From positions 2,811,001 through 2,875,000 of the forward strand of contig NZ_JAGGML010000001.1 in the NCBI RefSeq assembly GCF_017875275.1: a DNA stretch of 64,000 nucleotides, in the 5' to 3' direction. This document shows, piece after piece, positions 1-8,196 of the stretch; position 1 is the stretch's first letter, and every line of letters starts with the position of its first letter. The position numbers were made by a program, and so were the translations under genes. The notes under the pieces are model-generated. The model had not been told where the DNA came from. It saw only the letters and a program-made list of their open reading frames with translations, and ran no database searches. The DNA comes from Xanthobacter flavus. Lineage in GTDB: Bacteria > Pseudomonadota > Alphaproteobacteria > Rhizobiales > Xanthobacteraceae.

Positions 1-336
1 TCGGGGCAGATCATGTTCGAGAAGACGCTCTCCATCTACGCCCTGCTGTTCGAGCAAAAAGGCGAAGATGCCATCGAGCAGTTCGTCATGTCCGCAGTGG
101 GCCCGCTGATCGAACACGACCTCCGGCGGAAGAGCAGGCTCACCGCGACGCTGCTTGCCTATATGGACAACGGCCACAGCCTTCATAAGTCCGCCGCCTC
201 GCTGGGGATCCACGTGAACACCATGCGGCAGCGCCTGGAAAGCATCGGCGAGATCGCTCCGAACTGGAGCGAAGCTGGACGCACGCTCGACATTCATTTG
301 GCGCTGCGCCTCAACGCCATTAGGCGGGGATGCTGA
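1..336 (+). CDS. PucR/CdaR-type transcriptional regulator, C-terminal part
   Basis: The reading frame is open at the left edge (codons for S-G-Q-I precede the first Met), so this is the C-terminal end of a longer protein. The last ~55 residues form the PucR-type C-terminal helix-turn-helix: a leucine-rich helix (LTATLLAYMDNGHS), then SAASLGIHVNTMRQRLESI, where the 'iH.NT..qRl..i' core is diagnostic. This family activates purine, sugar-acid or polyketide genes and carries its ligand domain upstream, outside the window. It cannot be told whether it controls the catabolic genes to the right. The stop at 334-336 overlaps a doubtful minus-strand ORF. Confidence 0.7.
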   Translation, partial: SGQIMFEKTLSIYALLFEQKGEDAIEQFVMSAVGPLIEHDLRRKSRLTATLLAYMDNGHSLHKSAASLGIHVNTMRQRLESIGEIAPNWSEAGRTLDIHLALRLNAIRRGC

Positions 337-733
337 TGGCCGAACTGGCTTCAAAACCAACGTTGCAGAGCAGCGCATCCCGGGTCGCGTGATCCTCGAC
401 GCGCGCCGGCAGAAGCGACACCTGCCCCGGATCAGTCCCGCCGATGTAGCCCATGAAAATGGCCGCCTCAGTAACGGGGCGGTTCAGAGCGACCTTCACC
501 TGCCGCCCAACTGCGGACATTTCTCTCAGACCGGGTGGCTGTTCCACCGGGTCTTTCGAGGCGTCGGAACCTTGGGTGAAAATAAAGAGGCGCCAATACG
601 CCGACTTGGGGAAGACGTCGCTGTTCTCCGAAAATGCTGCCGACAGCACTCTCGGAGCGCCGGCTTGAATAGGCCTGGCTAATACTGGTAATTCAGCGAA
701 ACATGAACACGCTCTATCGCCATTGGCCGCCAA
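320..733 (-). CDS. Doubtful hypothetical ORF in the 337-713 gap
   Basis: A 137-codon minus-strand frame fills the otherwise gene-free stretch 337-713. Its codons look coding-like (mostly G/C third positions; plausible soft sequence around VALNRPVTEAAIFMGYIGG), but I recognise no family. It overlaps the ends of both neighbours (17 and 20 nt). Composition is less GC-rich than around it, so this may be a decayed gene or a chance ORF. There is no convincing Shine-Dalgarno sequence at the Met. Confidence 0.25.
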   Translation of the reverse strand: MAANGDRACSCFAELPVLARPIQAGAPRVLSAAFSENSDVFPKSAYWRLFIFTQGSDASKDPVEQPPGLREMSAVGRQVKVALNRPVTEAAIFMGYIGGTDPGQVSLLPARVEDHATRDALLCNVGFEASSAISIPA

Positions 734-1433
734 GGATGGCTGTCAGCTCCTGTCCGGCGGCAAGCAGAACGGGGGACATGATCGCGATCTGAGCGGGCGT
801 GAAACGGGTGCGCGGGCCCGAGATCGTCAACGCCCCCGCAAGAGCGATGCCGCCGGAAAAAACCGGCACCGAGATCGCCGCTGTTTCCGTGTCCCGCTCC
901 CCCTGAGAGACCAAGGGCAGATTTGCGAGCAGCGCCCGGCGCTCCGCCACGTCCCGGGAGCGCGAGAAAGCCGTCAGCACATGCCCGGCGGCGCCCTTGT
1001 CGAGGGCAAGCACGTCGCCCTCGCGGATGTGGTCTCGGATGGGCTGATTGGAATCTTCCCGGAACAGGCAGACCCGCACCGGCCCGTCGCGATGGAAGAA
1101 CGAGGCGCTCTCTCCCGTCTCCCGCACCAGCTCGCGCAGGATGGGGCGGACGTGCCGGTCGAGCCTGAAACTGCGCTGATAGAGGCTGCCGAGTCGCATT
1201 ACCTCAAAGCCCAGCGCGTAGGTCTTGTCCGGCATCCTGACTAGGCATCCTGCGCGCTCCAGGGACACGGCAAGGCGCAAGAGGGTGCTCTTGTAGAAGC
1301 CCGTCCGCTCGGAAAGCTCGTGCAGGCTGAGCGCCGTGTCGCCATCCCGGAACGCCCCCAGGATGCGGAAGGCGCGGTCCACCGCCTCCACTCCGCCCGC
1401 GGACTTCGCGTCCTTCTCCCCGTCTGAAGACAT
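714..1433 (-). CDS. IclR-family transcriptional regulator
   Basis: About 239 residues, the usual IclR length. An N-terminal winged helix (AVDRAFRILGAF...LSLHELSERTGFYKSTLLRLAVSLERAGCLVR) is followed by the IclR effector domain (LRELVRETGESASFFHRDG ... DKGAAGHVLTAF ... ISVPVFSGG.LAGALTISGP). The gene is divergent from the aldehyde dehydrogenase operon and is its likely regulator. IclR proteins bind short palindromes and respond to small organic acids. The start is uncertain. ATG at 1433 is preceded directly by a run of 11 G on the coding strand. A GTG at 1481 would add 16 residues, including a poly-Gly stretch encoded by that run. I prefer 1433 because the conserved domain begins soon after it. 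Confidence 0.88.
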   Translation of the reverse strand: MSSDGEKDAKSAGGVEAVDRAFRILGAFRDGDTALSLHELSERTGFYKSTLLRLAVSLERAGCLVRMPDKTYALGFEVMRLGSLYQRSFRLDRHVRPILRELVRETGESASFFHRDGPVRVCLFREDSNQPIRDHIREGDVLALDKGAAGHVLTAFSRSRDVAERRALLANLPLVSQGERDTETAAISVPVFSGGIALAGALTISGPRTRFTPAQIAIMSPVLLAAGQELTAILGGQWR

Positions 1434-1434
1434 G

Positions 1435-1445
1435 CCCCCCCCCCC
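1435..1445. repeat. Homopolymer of 11 C (G11 on the IclR coding strand)
   Basis: Eleven consecutive C on the + strand lie one base upstream of the preferred ATG of the IclR gene. In the longer reading they encode part of the N-terminus. Such tracts are prone to slippage. Here a length change would alter either ribosome binding or the frame between the GTG at 1481 and the rest of the protein. Confidence 0.8.
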
Positions 1446-1474
1446 GTCCATGCCGACGCACGCCCGGGCGGCGG

Positions 1475-1501
1475 TTGACACGCCCGGCTTGTGGCGATAG
1501 T
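1475..1501 (+). promoter_or_regulatory. Candidate promoter of the aldehyde dehydrogenase operon
   Basis: A perfect TTGACA (1475-1480) is followed after 15 bases by GATAGT (1496-1501), a 4/6 match to the -10 consensus. The palindromic operator begins at the -10, which would suit repression. The short spacer is a weakness. Confidence 0.35.
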
Positions 1502-1535
1502 TCTACTAGAAAGAAACTAGTTCTGTCTAGCAGAA
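1501..1535. promoter_or_regulatory. Compound palindromic operator (likely IclR site)
   Basis: TTCTACTAGA (1501-1510) and TCTAGCAGAA (1526-1535) form an inverted repeat matching at 9 of 10 positions. A perfect palindrome AACTAGTT (1515-1522) sits between them, so CTAG recurs three times at ~10 bp spacing. It lies between the divergent IclR regulator and its presumed target operon, just upstream of the AGGGAGG ribosome site at 1541-1547. Confidence 0.6.
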
Positions 1536-1552
1536 TTTTCAGGGAGGCGTGA

Positions 1553-3031
1553 GTGGAGCGCTATCAGCTCTTCATCGACGGCACATGGTGTGATCCGGCG
1601 TCCGGCGCGTGGTTCGAGACCAGCGAGCCCTTCTCGGGCGAGGCCTGGGCGCTGATCCCCCGCGGCAGCGCCGCCGATGCCGACCGCGCCGTCGAGGCCG
1701 CCCACCGCGCCTTCCTCTCGCCGGAATGGTCCTCGCTCACCGCCACCCAGCGCGGCGCGCTGCTGCGCAAGCTCGCCGGGCTGATCGAGGAGAATGTGGA
1801 CCTGCTCGGCAGGATCGAGCAGCGCGACAACGGCAAGCTCATGGCCGAGGTCGCGGGGCAGGTCCGCAACGTGGCGCAGTGGTTCCACTATTATGCGGGG
1901 CTCGCCGACAAGGTCGGCGGCGACGTGGTGCCGATCAACAAGGCAGACGTCTTCAACTATACGAAGCTCGAGCCGCTGGGCGTGGTGGTGGCCATCACGC
2001 CATGGAATTCTCCCCTCGCGCTCACCACCTGGAAGATGGCGCCCGCCCTGGCTGCGGGAAACACCATCGTCATCAAGCCCTCGGAATACACCTCCGCCTC
2101 CCTACTGGAGCTGGCGAAGCTGGCGGAACAGGCGGGCTTTCCGAAGGGCGTCGTGAATGTTGTGACCGGCTTCGGCCCCGAAGTGGGCGAGCCCCTGGTC
2201 CGCCACCCCCTCACCGCCAAGGTCGCCTTCACCGGCGGCGACATCGGCGGGCAGAAGGTGAACGAGGCGGCCGCGCCCGGCCTGAAGAAGGTGACGCTCG
2301 AACTCGGCGGCAAGTCGCCCAACATCGTGTTCGACGATGCCGACCTGGAGCAGGCGGTGAAGGGGGCGGTGGCCGGCGTGTTCGGGGCCTCCGGCCAGAC
2401 CTGCATGGCGGGCTCCCGCCTGCTGCTGCAGGAGAGCATCCACGACGCCTTCCTCGCCCGCCTGATCGAGGTGGTGAGGGACGCGAAGATCGGCGATCCC
2501 GCGTTGATGGAGACCCAGGTCGGTCCCATCGCCACCCGCGCGCAGTACGAGAAGATCCTGCGCATGATCGAGATGGGCAAGGAGGATGGCGCGACCCTCG
2601 CGCTCGGCGGCTATGCCCTGTCCGGCCCCGACTACGGCCAGGGGCAGTTCGTGGCGCCCACCATCTTCACCGACGTGCGCAACGACATGCGCATCGCGCA
2701 GCAGGAAGTGTTCGGCCCCGTCGTCTGCGTGCTGAAGTTCAAGGACGAGGACGAGGCGCTGGCCATCGCCAATGACGTGCCATTCGGACTCGCCGCCGGC
2801 GTGTGGACCAAGGACCTGCACCGCGCCCTGTGGTGCGTCGACCGCCTGAAGGCGGGCACCGTGTGGGTGAACAACTATCGCTCCACCAGCTTCGCCACCC
2901 CCTTCGGCGGCTACAAGCGCTCCGGCCTCGGCCGCGAGGGCGGCGTGGAGGCGATCAAGGAATATCTGCAGACCAAGAGCGTGTGGATCACCACCAAACC
3001 AAACCGCTCCAACCCCTTCATCCTGGGCTGA
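1553..3031 (+). CDS. NAD(P)-dependent aldehyde dehydrogenase
   Basis: 492 residues, the full length of the ALDH superfamily. Visible residues: oxyanion Asn152 in ITPWNSPL, the nucleotide loop FTGGDIGG near 227, general base Glu250 in LELGGKSPN, and catalytic Cys284 in GQTCMAGSR. It oxidises an aldehyde to the acid. The substrate cannot be read from sequence; the nearest-looking groups are betaine-aldehyde/semialdehyde-type enzymes. The GTG start is chosen because AGGGAGG lies 5 bases upstream and MERYQLFIDGTW is the standard N-terminus. First gene of a five-gene operon, 8 bp before the next gene. Cytosolic. Confidence 0.92.
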   Translation: MERYQLFIDGTWCDPASGAWFETSEPFSGEAWALIPRGSAADADRAVEAAHRAFLSPEWSSLTATQRGALLRKLAGLIEENVDLLGRIEQRDNGKLMAEVAGQVRNVAQWFHYYAGLADKVGGDVVPINKADVFNYTKLEPLGVVVAITPWNSPLALTTWKMAPALAAGNTIVIKPSEYTSASLLELAKLAEQAGFPKGVVNVVTGFGPEVGEPLVRHPLTAKVAFTGGDIGGQKVNEAAAPGLKKVTLELGGKSPNIVFDDADLEQAVKGAVAGVFGASGQTCMAGSRLLLQESIHDAFLARLIEVVRDAKIGDPALMETQVGPIATRAQYEKILRMIEMGKEDGATLALGGYALSGPDYGQGQFVAPTIFTDVRNDMRIAQQEVFGPVVCVLKFKDEDEALAIANDVPFGLAAGVWTKDLHRALWCVDRLKAGTVWVNNYRSTSFATPFGGYKRSGLGREGGVEAIKEYLQTKSVWITTKPNRSNPFILG

Positions 3032-3039
3032 GGCGCGCC

Positions 3040-3882
3040 GTGGCATCCTCTCCCGATCCCGGCCAGTGGTGGCGCACCGCCATCATCGACATCGCGCCCG
3101 GCACCATCCGTGTGCGGGGCTACGCCATCGAAGACCTCATCGGCGCCGTCTCCTTTCCGGAGATGATCTGGCTGATGCTGCGCGGCGACCTGCCGAGCGC
3201 CGATCAAGCGGCGCTGCTCGGCGCGGTGCTTGTGGCGGCGGTGGACCATGGCCCGCAGGCGCCCTCCATCGCCATCGCCCGCATGGCCATGACCTGCGGC
3301 GTGGGCGTGAACAACGCCATGGCGTCGGCCGTGAACGCGCTGGGCGATGTCCATGGCGGCGCCGGCCAGCAATGCATGGAGCTGTACGCCGCCGTCGATG
3401 GCCGGGCCGGACACGGCATCGCCCTCAATGCCGCCGCCGGTGCCGAGATCGGCGCCCGCCTGCTGCGGCGCGAGCATGTGCCGGGCTTCGGCCATCGCTT
3501 TCATCCGGTGGACCCGCGCGCCGGACGCCTGCTGTCGCTGGTGGATGATGCCGCCTCGCGCGGCGCCGTCGGGGGCCGCTTCGCCGCCATCGGCCGCGCG
3601 GTGGAGGAGGCCCTCGCCGCCGCCAAGGGCAAGCGCCTGCCCATGAATATCGACGGGGCGACCGCCGTGGTCCTGTCGGAACTTGGCTTCGCGCCGGACG
3701 AGGGGCGCGGGCTGTTCATCCTTTCCCGCTCGGTGGGCATCCTCGCCCATGCCATGGAGCAGAAGGCGCAGGGCGGCCGCATCAAGGGGCCGATGCCGCC
3801 GGGGATTGCCTACACCTACGACGGAGCGGAGCCGCGTGCGCTTCCCCGCGCCACCGCCGCGGCGGAAGGGACTGCGCCATGA
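3040..3882 (+). CDS. Short citrate-synthase-fold protein (citryl-CoA lyase-like)
   Basis: About 280 residues, against ~430 for citrate synthase, retaining the C-terminal catalytic part. The three catalytic positions are intact: His105 in DVHGG, His152 in GFGHRFHPVDPRA and Asp205 in MNIDG, with the substrate Arg160. Proteins of this size are generally called citryl-CoA lyase. They make or cleave a citryl-CoA-like thioester to acetyl-CoA plus a 2-oxoacid. A CoA-transferase gene overlaps its stop by ATGA, which fits a CoA-thioester substrate made in the same operon. The start is GTG 3040, 8 bp after the ALDH stop; a longer in-frame extension upstream lies inside the ALDH gene and is rejected. 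The actual substrate is unknown. Confidence 0.82.
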   Translation: MASSPDPGQWWRTAIIDIAPGTIRVRGYAIEDLIGAVSFPEMIWLMLRGDLPSADQAALLGAVLVAAVDHGPQAPSIAIARMAMTCGVGVNNAMASAVNALGDVHGGAGQQCMELYAAVDGRAGHGIALNAAAGAEIGARLLRREHVPGFGHRFHPVDPRAGRLLSLVDDAASRGAVGGRFAAIGRAVEEALAAAKGKRLPMNIDGATAVVLSELGFAPDEGRGLFILSRSVGILAHAMEQKAQGGRIKGPMPPGIAYTYDGAEPRALPRATAAAEGTAP

Positions 3883-5087
3883 TCCGTGAGAAGCGCCTGC
3901 CCCTTGCCGGGATCCGCGTGCTCGACTTCGGGCACACGGTCATGGGGCCATCCTGCGCCATGATCCTCGCCGATCTCGGCGCCGACGTGCTGAAGATCGA
4001 GCCCGCTCCAGGCGGAGACCCCACCCGCCAGCTCCAGGGCTTCGGCATGGGCTATTTCGGCTATTTCAACCGCAACAAGCGCTCGCTGGCGGTGGACCTG
4101 AAGAGCGATGCGGGCCGCGAGATCGCCCACCGCCTCATCAAGGGCGCCGACGTGGTGGTGGAAAACTTCGCCCCCGGCACCATGGGCCGTCTCGGCCTCG
4201 ATGCGGAGGCGGCCACCGCCCTCAACCCCCGGCTCGTCTATGCCAGCCTGAAGGGGTTCCTCGATGGTCCCTACGCCCATCGCCTCGCCCTCGACGAGGT
4301 GGTGCAGATGATGTCCGGCCTCGCCTACATGACCGGGCCGAGCGGCCGGCCCCTGCGGGCGGGGACATCGGTGGTGGATATCGCCGGCGGCATGTTCGCC
4401 GTCATCGCCATCCTCGCCGCGCTGCGCGAGCGCGAGGCGACGGGTGAGGGACAGGTGGTGGAGGCGGCGCTGTTCGAGACCACCGTCTTCCTCATGGGCC
4501 AGCATCTCGCCTATGCGGCGCAGACCAACGAGCCCATCCCGCCCATGCCCGAGCGCGTCTCGGCCTGGGCTGTGTACGAGCCCTTTGCGCTGAAAGACGG
4601 GCGACAGATCTTCGTCGGTATCACCACCGATGGGCACTGGCAGCGCTTCTGCGCGCTGGTCGGCTGGCAGGACATGCTGGCCGACGCCAGCCTCGCCACC
4701 AATAACGGCCGGGTCGCCGCCCGCGGACGCATCCTGCCGTGTTTTGCCTGCCTGTTCGGGTCGCTGACACAGGACGAGGCGGTGGCGCTGTGTGAGAAGG
4801 CGCGCATTCCCTTCGCGCCCATCGCCCGGCCGGAGGATCTGTTCCACGATCCCCATCTTGCCGCGACCGGCGGGCTGATGCCCACGCGCCTGCCCAACGG
4901 CGTGGAAACGCGCCTGCCGCGCCTGCCCATCCATATGGCCGAGGCGGACCTCTCGCTGCGCAGCGATCCGCCGGAGGTGGGAGCCGACACGGCCGACGTG
5001 CTCGAAGCCCTCGGCTACGCGCCGGACACCATCGCCGCCCTGGCGCGCGACGGCGTGGTGGCCATGGGCGTCACCGCGTCTCGCTGA
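3879..5087 (+). CDS. CaiB/BaiF-family (class III) CoA-transferase
   Basis: 402 residues, full family length. The fold signature is complete: LPLAGIRVLDFGHTVMGPSCAMILADLGADVLKIE, then NRNKRSLAVDLK, VVENFAPGTMGRLGLD and the TG..GRP..AGTSVVDIAGG segment. Asp167 in that segment aligns with the catalytic Asp169 of formyl-CoA transferase, which carries the acyl-anhydride intermediate. It moves CoA from a donor such as succinyl-CoA to a carboxylate. Its ATG overlaps the stop of the citryl-CoA lyase-like gene, so the two are translationally coupled. Together they look like activation followed by C-C cleavage. Confidence 0.9.
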   Translation: MIREKRLPLAGIRVLDFGHTVMGPSCAMILADLGADVLKIEPAPGGDPTRQLQGFGMGYFGYFNRNKRSLAVDLKSDAGREIAHRLIKGADVVVENFAPGTMGRLGLDAEAATALNPRLVYASLKGFLDGPYAHRLALDEVVQMMSGLAYMTGPSGRPLRAGTSVVDIAGGMFAVIAILAALREREATGEGQVVEAALFETTVFLMGQHLAYAAQTNEPIPPMPERVSAWAVYEPFALKDGRQIFVGITTDGHWQRFCALVGWQDMLADASLATNNGRVAARGRILPCFACLFGSLTQDEAVALCEKARIPFAPIARPEDLFHDPHLAATGGLMPTRLPNGVETRLPRLPIHMAEADLSLRSDPPEVGADTADVLEALGYAPDTIAALARDGVVAMGVTASR

Positions 5088-5123
5088 AGCCGAACAACGA
5101 CAATCAAACTCCGGGAGGAGAAC

Positions 5124-6605
5124 ATGCCAACGACAGCAAAAGGCCCGGACCTCCTTGTGGTGGGCTGCGGCATCGCCGGGCTCAGCGCGGCGGTGTCCGC
5201 ATTGGAAGGCGGACTTTCGGTGACGCTGCTCGAGCGCGCGCCGGAAGAGGAGTTCGGCGGCAACACGCGCTGGACCGAAGCCTACATGCGCATGAAGAAC
5301 GACAGCGAGATCTCCGACGATTTCGAGGAGCATTTCGCCGCGAATGCCGGCCCCAATCTCGATCCCAACGTGCTGACCGACGTGGCCCGCGCCTATGCGG
5401 ACTGGCCGGCGGTGGTGAAGGCCCATCCCTTCCCGGACCCCGAGGTCATCTCCACCTTTGCCGCCGAGGTGCCCCCCACCATCGCCTGGCTGAAGGGCTT
5501 CGGCCTGAAGTTCGGCCCCCAGCCCATCTACCTGCTCACCCAGAACACCACGCGCATCGCCGCGCAGGGGGGCGGCCTCGCGCTCATCGAGCGGCTGATG
5601 GCCGAGGCGAAGCGGCTCGGCGCCGAGGTGCGTTTCCGCACCACCGCCACCGCTTTGCTGCGCGATGCTGACGGGCGCGTGGCGGGCGTTGCCGTGACCG
5701 ACCCGGACGGGCGGCGGGAAGAAATCCGCGCAGGCACCACCGTGTTCGCCTCTGGCGGCTTCCAGGGCAACCCGGAGATGATGACGCGCTACATCGGCCA
5801 GAAGGCGGCCAACATCCGCCCCGTGGCCCGCGGCGGCTACTACAATCGCGGCGAGGGCATCCGCATGATGCTGGAGGCGGGCGCCGCGCCTGCCGGCGAG
5901 TTCGGCTCCTACCACGCCGAGCCGGTGGATCCCCGCTCGCTCCAGGCCGAGGCGGTGGTGTTCATCTATCCCTATGGCGTGCTCGTGAACCGCGACGGAC
6001 GGCGCTTCCTCGACGAGGCGCCCGGCACGGTGGATGCCCATTACGACAATATCGGCCGGGCCATCGCCGACCAGCCGGGCGGCATCTCGTGGGTCATCTT
6101 CGACGCCAAGGTGGAGGACATCCCGCGCTGGCGCACCTCCATCCGCTCGGATGTTCCGGCGGTGGAGGCGCCCACGCTGGAAGCACTGGTGGAAAAGCTG
6201 GGGCTGCCGGGCGAGACCCTCGACACCATCGCCGCCTTCAATGCCGCCTGTCCCGACGAGGGCGGTGACTTCACGCCCTTCGCCATCGACCACCGGGCGA
6301 CCACGGGGCTTGAGCCCCGCAAGTCGCACTGGTGCCGGCGGATCGAGACGGCGCCGTTCCGCGCCTATCCCATCATCTCCACCGCGTGCTTCACCTTCGG
6401 CGGCGTGAAGGTGAACGCCTCGGCCCAGGTGCTGGATGGCGATGGAAAGATCATCCCCGGCCTCTACGCCGCGGGCGAGACCGTCGGTCTCTATCACCAG
6501 GTCTATACGGGCTCGACCTCCGTGCTGCGCGGCGCCGTGTTCGGCCGTCTCGCCGGCCTCGATGCCGCGGCCCGCCTCGCACCACGCCTGAAGACGGCGC
6601 TCTGA
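5124..6605 (+). CDS. FAD-dependent dehydrogenase, TcuA/fumarate-reductase flavoprotein type
   Basis: 493 residues. An N-terminal dinucleotide fold (LLVVGCGIAGLSAAVSALE) is followed by GGNTRWTEAYMRM and a C-terminal FAD segment, GLYAAGETVGLYHQVYTGSTSVLRGAVFGRLAG. The overall pattern matches FAD-dependent tricarballylate dehydrogenase TcuA and 3-ketosteroid/succinate-dehydrogenase-like enzymes, which remove two hydrogens next to a carboxylate or carbonyl. It has no signal peptide. Strong ribosome site GGGAGG 6-8 bases before the ATG. In this operon it may introduce a double bond into a tricarboxylate-like substrate before or after CoA activation; that role is inferred. Confidence 0.82.
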   Translation: MPTTAKGPDLLVVGCGIAGLSAAVSALEGGLSVTLLERAPEEEFGGNTRWTEAYMRMKNDSEISDDFEEHFAANAGPNLDPNVLTDVARAYADWPAVVKAHPFPDPEVISTFAAEVPPTIAWLKGFGLKFGPQPIYLLTQNTTRIAAQGGGLALIERLMAEAKRLGAEVRFRTTATALLRDADGRVAGVAVTDPDGRREEIRAGTTVFASGGFQGNPEMMTRYIGQKAANIRPVARGGYYNRGEGIRMMLEAGAAPAGEFGSYHAEPVDPRSLQAEAVVFIYPYGVLVNRDGRRFLDEAPGTVDAHYDNIGRAIADQPGGISWVIFDAKVEDIPRWRTSIRSDVPAVEAPTLEALVEKLGLPGETLDTIAAFNAACPDEGGDFTPFAIDHRATTGLEPRKSHWCRRIETAPFRAYPIISTACFTFGGVKVNASAQVLDGDGKIIPGLYAAGETVGLYHQVYTGSTSVLRGAVFGRLAGLDAAARLAPRLKTAL

Positions 6606-6630
6606 ACCAGATACAAGAGGGAGGACAACA

Positions 6631-7845
6631 ATGAAAAAGACGATGCTGGCGGCCGCATGCGCGGTGGCCATTGCCCTGCCGCTCGCCGGCGCCCGGGCTC
6701 AGACCTATTCGGACGGCGTGGTGAAGATCGGCATCCTGACAGACCTGTCCGGCCAGCTGTCCGACTCCACCGGCGCCGGCTCCATCCTTGCTGCGGAAAT
6801 GGCGGTGGCGGACTTCGGACCCATCGAGGGCGCGAAGGTGGAGATCATCTCCGCCGACCACCAGAACAAGGCCGACATCGGCGCCGCGACCGCCCGCAAG
6901 TGGTACGAGGTGGACGGCGTCGACGCCATCATGGACGTGCCGAATTCCGCCGTGGCGCTGGCGGTGCAGCAGATCACGCGGGAGAAGGATCGCATCGCGA
7001 TCTTCTCCTCTCCCGCCTCCTCGGACCTGACCGGCAAGGCCTGTTCGCCGAACGGCATCCACTGGACCTATGACACCTACGCGCTGGCCCATGTGACCGG
7101 TGATGCCGTGGTGGCCTCCGGCCTGAAGAACTGGTTCTTCCTGACCTCCGACTATGCCTTCGGCCACGCGCTGGAGCGCGACACCAGCGCGGTGGTCCAG
7201 ACGGCCGGCGGCAAGGTCTACGGTTCGGTGCGGATGCCGGCCAATGCGCCGGATTTCTCGTCCTTCCTGCTCCAGGCCCAAAGCTCGAAGGCCGAGGTCG
7301 TCGCCCTCGCCACGGCCGGCCTCGACACGCAGAACGCCATCAAGCAGGCCGCCGAGTTTGGCCTTGCGGAATCCGGCAAGACCATCGCGGCGCTCCTCCT
7401 CGCCGAAACGGAGGTCAACGCCCTCGGGCTGAAGGCGACGCAGGGCATCCGCCTGACCGCGCCCTTCTACTGGGACATGAATGACGGCACCCGCGCCTTC
7501 GCCAAGCGCTTCTACGAGAAGCGCAAGGCCATGCCCACCTTCTACCAGGCCGGTGTCTACGGTGCCGTGACGCACTACCTGAAGGCCGTGAAGGCGGCGA
7601 AGACGGATGCGGCCGGGCCTGCGATGGCGAAGATGAAGGAGACGCCCGTCAACGACTTCATGACGAAGGACGGCAAGGTCCGCGAGGACGGCCGCGTCAT
7701 CCGCGACATGTACCTGTTCCAGGTGAAGACGCCGGCGGAGTCCAAGGCGCCATGGGACTATTACAAGCTCGCGGCGACCGTGCCCGGCGACAAGGCCTTC
7801 CGCCCCCTCGCCGAAAGCGAATGCCCGCTGGTGAAGAAGATGTAG
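6631..7845 (+). CDS. ABC-type periplasmic solute-binding protein (branched-chain amino acid type)
   Basis: 404 residues with a Sec signal peptide (MKKTMLAAACAVAIALPLAGARA, cleavage before QT). The mature part is a Peripla_BP_6/Leu-Ile-Val-type protein: VVKIGILTDLSGQLSD, then DHQNKADIGAATARKWYE, then SDYAFGHALERD. No permease or ATPase gene accompanies it, so it must use a transporter encoded elsewhere or act as a sensor. It closes the operon, after a GGGAGG site. A clear paralogue lies at 12425-13663 in another catabolic cluster. Ligand unknown, probably an organic acid related to the operon's substrate. Confidence 0.88.
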   Translation: MKKTMLAAACAVAIALPLAGARAQTYSDGVVKIGILTDLSGQLSDSTGAGSILAAEMAVADFGPIEGAKVEIISADHQNKADIGAATARKWYEVDGVDAIMDVPNSAVALAVQQITREKDRIAIFSSPASSDLTGKACSPNGIHWTYDTYALAHVTGDAVVASGLKNWFFLTSDYAFGHALERDTSAVVQTAGGKVYGSVRMPANAPDFSSFLLQAQSSKAEVVALATAGLDTQNAIKQAAEFGLAESGKTIAALLLAETEVNALGLKATQGIRLTAPFYWDMNDGTRAFAKRFYEKRKAMPTFYQAGVYGAVTHYLKAVKAAKTDAAGPAMAKMKETPVNDFMTKDGKVREDGRVIRDMYLFQVKTPAESKAPWDYYKLAATVPGDKAFRPLAESECPLVKKM

Positions 7846-7899
7846 GCAGGTCGGCTTTCAAGGCCCGGTTCGGCGCTGGCCCTTCCCGCCGTTTTGGAA

Positions 7900-7928
7900 T
7901 TGCACCCCGTCGATCCGACGGGGTGCAA
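7900..7928 (+). terminator. Perfect 13-bp hairpin after the operon
   Basis: TTGCACCCCGTCG (7900-7912), a 3-base loop ATC, and the exact complement (7916-7928), 55 bp after the binding-protein stop. There is no T tract, so it may be a Rho-assisted terminator or a 3'-end stabiliser. Confidence 0.6.
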
Positions 7929-8001
7929 GGACGGGCAAACCCAATGTCGATCTTGGGAAGACGGCGGCGCCGACCTCATCGGCGGTCCCGACATGGGCAT
8001 G

Positions 8002-8196
8002 TCACATCCGGCTCGCTCGGCTCGTCGTGGCTTCGAACGTCGATCTCCGGCGAGCCCGCACCATCTGCCGCCGGACCTTGCGTGCCCCGCACCCCTCGAA
8101 CTCTCGGAACACGCGCTCGATCTGGGGCAGCAAGGCCGCGTCGACGCGTGTCTGCGCCGCGACGGCGTTGCCGACCGAATTGGCACCTTCCATCAA
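8002..8196 (-). pseudogene. Remnant of an IS3-family transposase (OrfB)
   Basis: A 64-codon minus frame contains DAALLPQIERVFREFEGCGARKVRRQM. This follows the IS3 OrfB pattern 'D..L...I.rvf.e...yGarKvwRql.reg' that sits just before the DDE integrase core. It then loses homology and stops. No integrase core, partner OrfA or terminal repeats are visible. It sits exactly between two catabolic gene groups and is probably a scar of past rearrangement. Recognition is by motif only. Confidence 0.45.

Noticed and set aside
2803-3039. N-terminal extension of the citryl-CoA lyase-like ORF
   Set aside because: It lies inside the ALDH gene in another frame and has Arg/Pro-rich shadow composition; the GTG at 3040 follows the ALDH stop and starts the conserved part.
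3816-6671. 951-codon minus ORF, the longest antisense frame of the first operon
   Set aside because: His/Gly/Arg-rich shadow translation opposite the CoA-transferase and flavin dehydrogenase genes; no domain.
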